This document shows positions 63,634 through 64,000 of a stretch of 64,000 nt of DNA, one piece after another; the stretch's first letter is position 1, and every line of letters begins with the position of its first letter. A program made the position numbers and the translations under genes. Source of the DNA: Bacteroidales bacterium (lineage in GTDB: Bacteria; Bacteroidota; Bacteroidia; Bacteroidales; F082); contig JACCQN010000002.1 of NCBI GenBank assembly GCA_015709215.1, positions 81,132-145,131 on the forward strand, read 5' to 3'. The notes beneath the pieces were generated by a model. It was given only the letters and a program-made list of their open reading frames with translations. It was not told the DNA's origin and searched no databases.

Positions 63634-63831
63634 CCGTCCCTAGCGGGACGGCACTTTCATTAATAATCCTGTTTTCTACCCATATTTGGTGCCTAACGGC
63701 ACCGGGCAGTTTGATCTAAGATGATTTGTTGCATATTCGGCTAAACCAGAATCTAAACCTATGATCCCGTAGGGATCGCACATGGGTAGAAAAACATTCC
63801 TACAATAGACCATTCCGTCCCGTAGTGGACG
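63634..63831. repeat. Cluster of REP-like palindromes
   Basis: Four short palindromes with 3-6 nt loops: CCGTCCC-TAGC-GGGACGG (63634-63651), GGTGCC-TAAC-GGCACC (63688-63703), GATCCC-GTA-GGGATC (63763-63777) and CGTCC-CGTAGT-GGACG (63816-63831). In addition GTTTTCTACCCAT (63671-63683) is inverted as ATGGGTAGAAAAAC at 63782-63795 and encloses the two central ones. This matches REP/BIME-like arrays found near RAYT transposases. Confidence 0.8.
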
Positions 63832-63875
63832 ACATATTAATTGAGAGGTTTTTATTTGACTTGTGAAGGTGTTAA

Positions 63876-64000
63876 TTAATTTTCATCCTTAAAATCAATA
63901 GGTTGAAAAACATAGCGTTCATCAAAGGGAACCTCAAATTTTTCTAAAAACTCAATGTATTCTTCCAAAAATGTTTTTTTTCGATGATGATTTTTCTGAT
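63876..64000 (-). CDS. IS200-like (Y1, RAYT-type) transposase, C-terminal end only
   Basis: The last 40 codons are in the window. 'QKNHHRKKTFLEEYIEFL' followed by 'KFEVPFDERYVF' matches the typical C-terminal tail of Bacteroidota IS200/IS605-like and REP-associated tyrosine transposases. Stop TAA at 63876-63878; the catalytic HUH and Tyr lie beyond the window. The neighbouring REP-like palindromes fit a RAYT, which processes such hairpins. Whether the full gene is intact cannot be seen. Confidence 0.7.
   Translation of the reverse strand, partial: QKNHHRKKTFLEEYIEFLEKFEVPFDERYVFQPIDFKDEN

Overview
The window looks like a chromosomal segment of a member of the Bacteroidota, probably near the Bacteroidales or Marinilabiliales. 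Three things point there. Proteins carry type IX secretion (T9SS) sorting domains of both type A (44664-47132) and type B (40916-42103). Many genes have the Bacteroidota -7 promoter box TAnnTTTG. Gene content is also typical: a TPR-containing sensor kinase, YbbR, DUF1573, DUF4252 and DUF6515 proteins, and an ECF sigma factor followed by a one-helix membrane protein. Strong Shine-Dalgarno sequences are almost absent, with one clear exception at 54206. Base composition looks AT-rich, judged by eye and not computed.

Layout. 1-5.1 kb: a TPR/histidine kinase with its response regulator (cut by the window edge), then a GT9 heptosyltransferase and a YrdC-type threonylcarbamoyl-AMP synthase. 5.1-9 kb: mutS2 and L-serine dehydratase. 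9-21.7 kb: an alpha-glucan/maltose/trehalose block. A minus-strand operon encodes a trehalose synthase (TreS), a beta-phosphoglucomutase-GH65 phosphorylase fusion, two tandem uridine-kinase-like P-loop kinases and serine dehydratase. A divergent plus-strand operon encodes a GH13 cyclomaltodextrinase-like amylase, a GH31 alpha-glucosidase and a GH13 lipoprotein amylase. Together they could hydrolyse glucans outside the cytoplasm and convert maltose or trehalose inside it to glucose and glucose-6-phosphate. No SusC/SusD pair is present. A tRNA-Gly(CCC) with its own promoter and terminator follows.

22-33 kb is an accessory and partly decaying region. It holds a PQQ-propeller lipoprotein, a decayed IS630-family transposase, and a LytS/LytTR two-component system in which BOTH genes carry one in-frame TAA. 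Divergent from that system are small exported proteins: two Spy/CpxP-like helical proteins, two nearly identical lipoproteins sharing a 284-nt identical block, a serine hydrolase and a DUF6515 protein. Three of these transcription units share a conserved upstream element of about 78 nt ending in a TAnnTTTG box. This is the best candidate here for an undescribed regulated envelope module. About 1.1 kb without an intact gene follows.

33-64 kb is mostly housekeeping and envelope genes: ychF, an M1 aminopeptidase, clpB, a KAS III enzyme, a CoA-binding protein, T9SS cargo, yajC, a YbbR protein, coaE, a radical SAM protein, a POT peptide transporter, an ECF sigma operon, a HepT/MntA toxin-antitoxin pair, proS, a Gly/Tyr/Ser-rich lipoprotein, a FadL-like porin, a TPR protein, a zinc-ribbon protein, a Nif3-like protein, lpxK, purine nucleoside phosphorylase and lpxH. 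The window ends in a cluster of REP-like palindromes beside the C-terminus of an IS200-like (Y1, RAYT-type) transposase.
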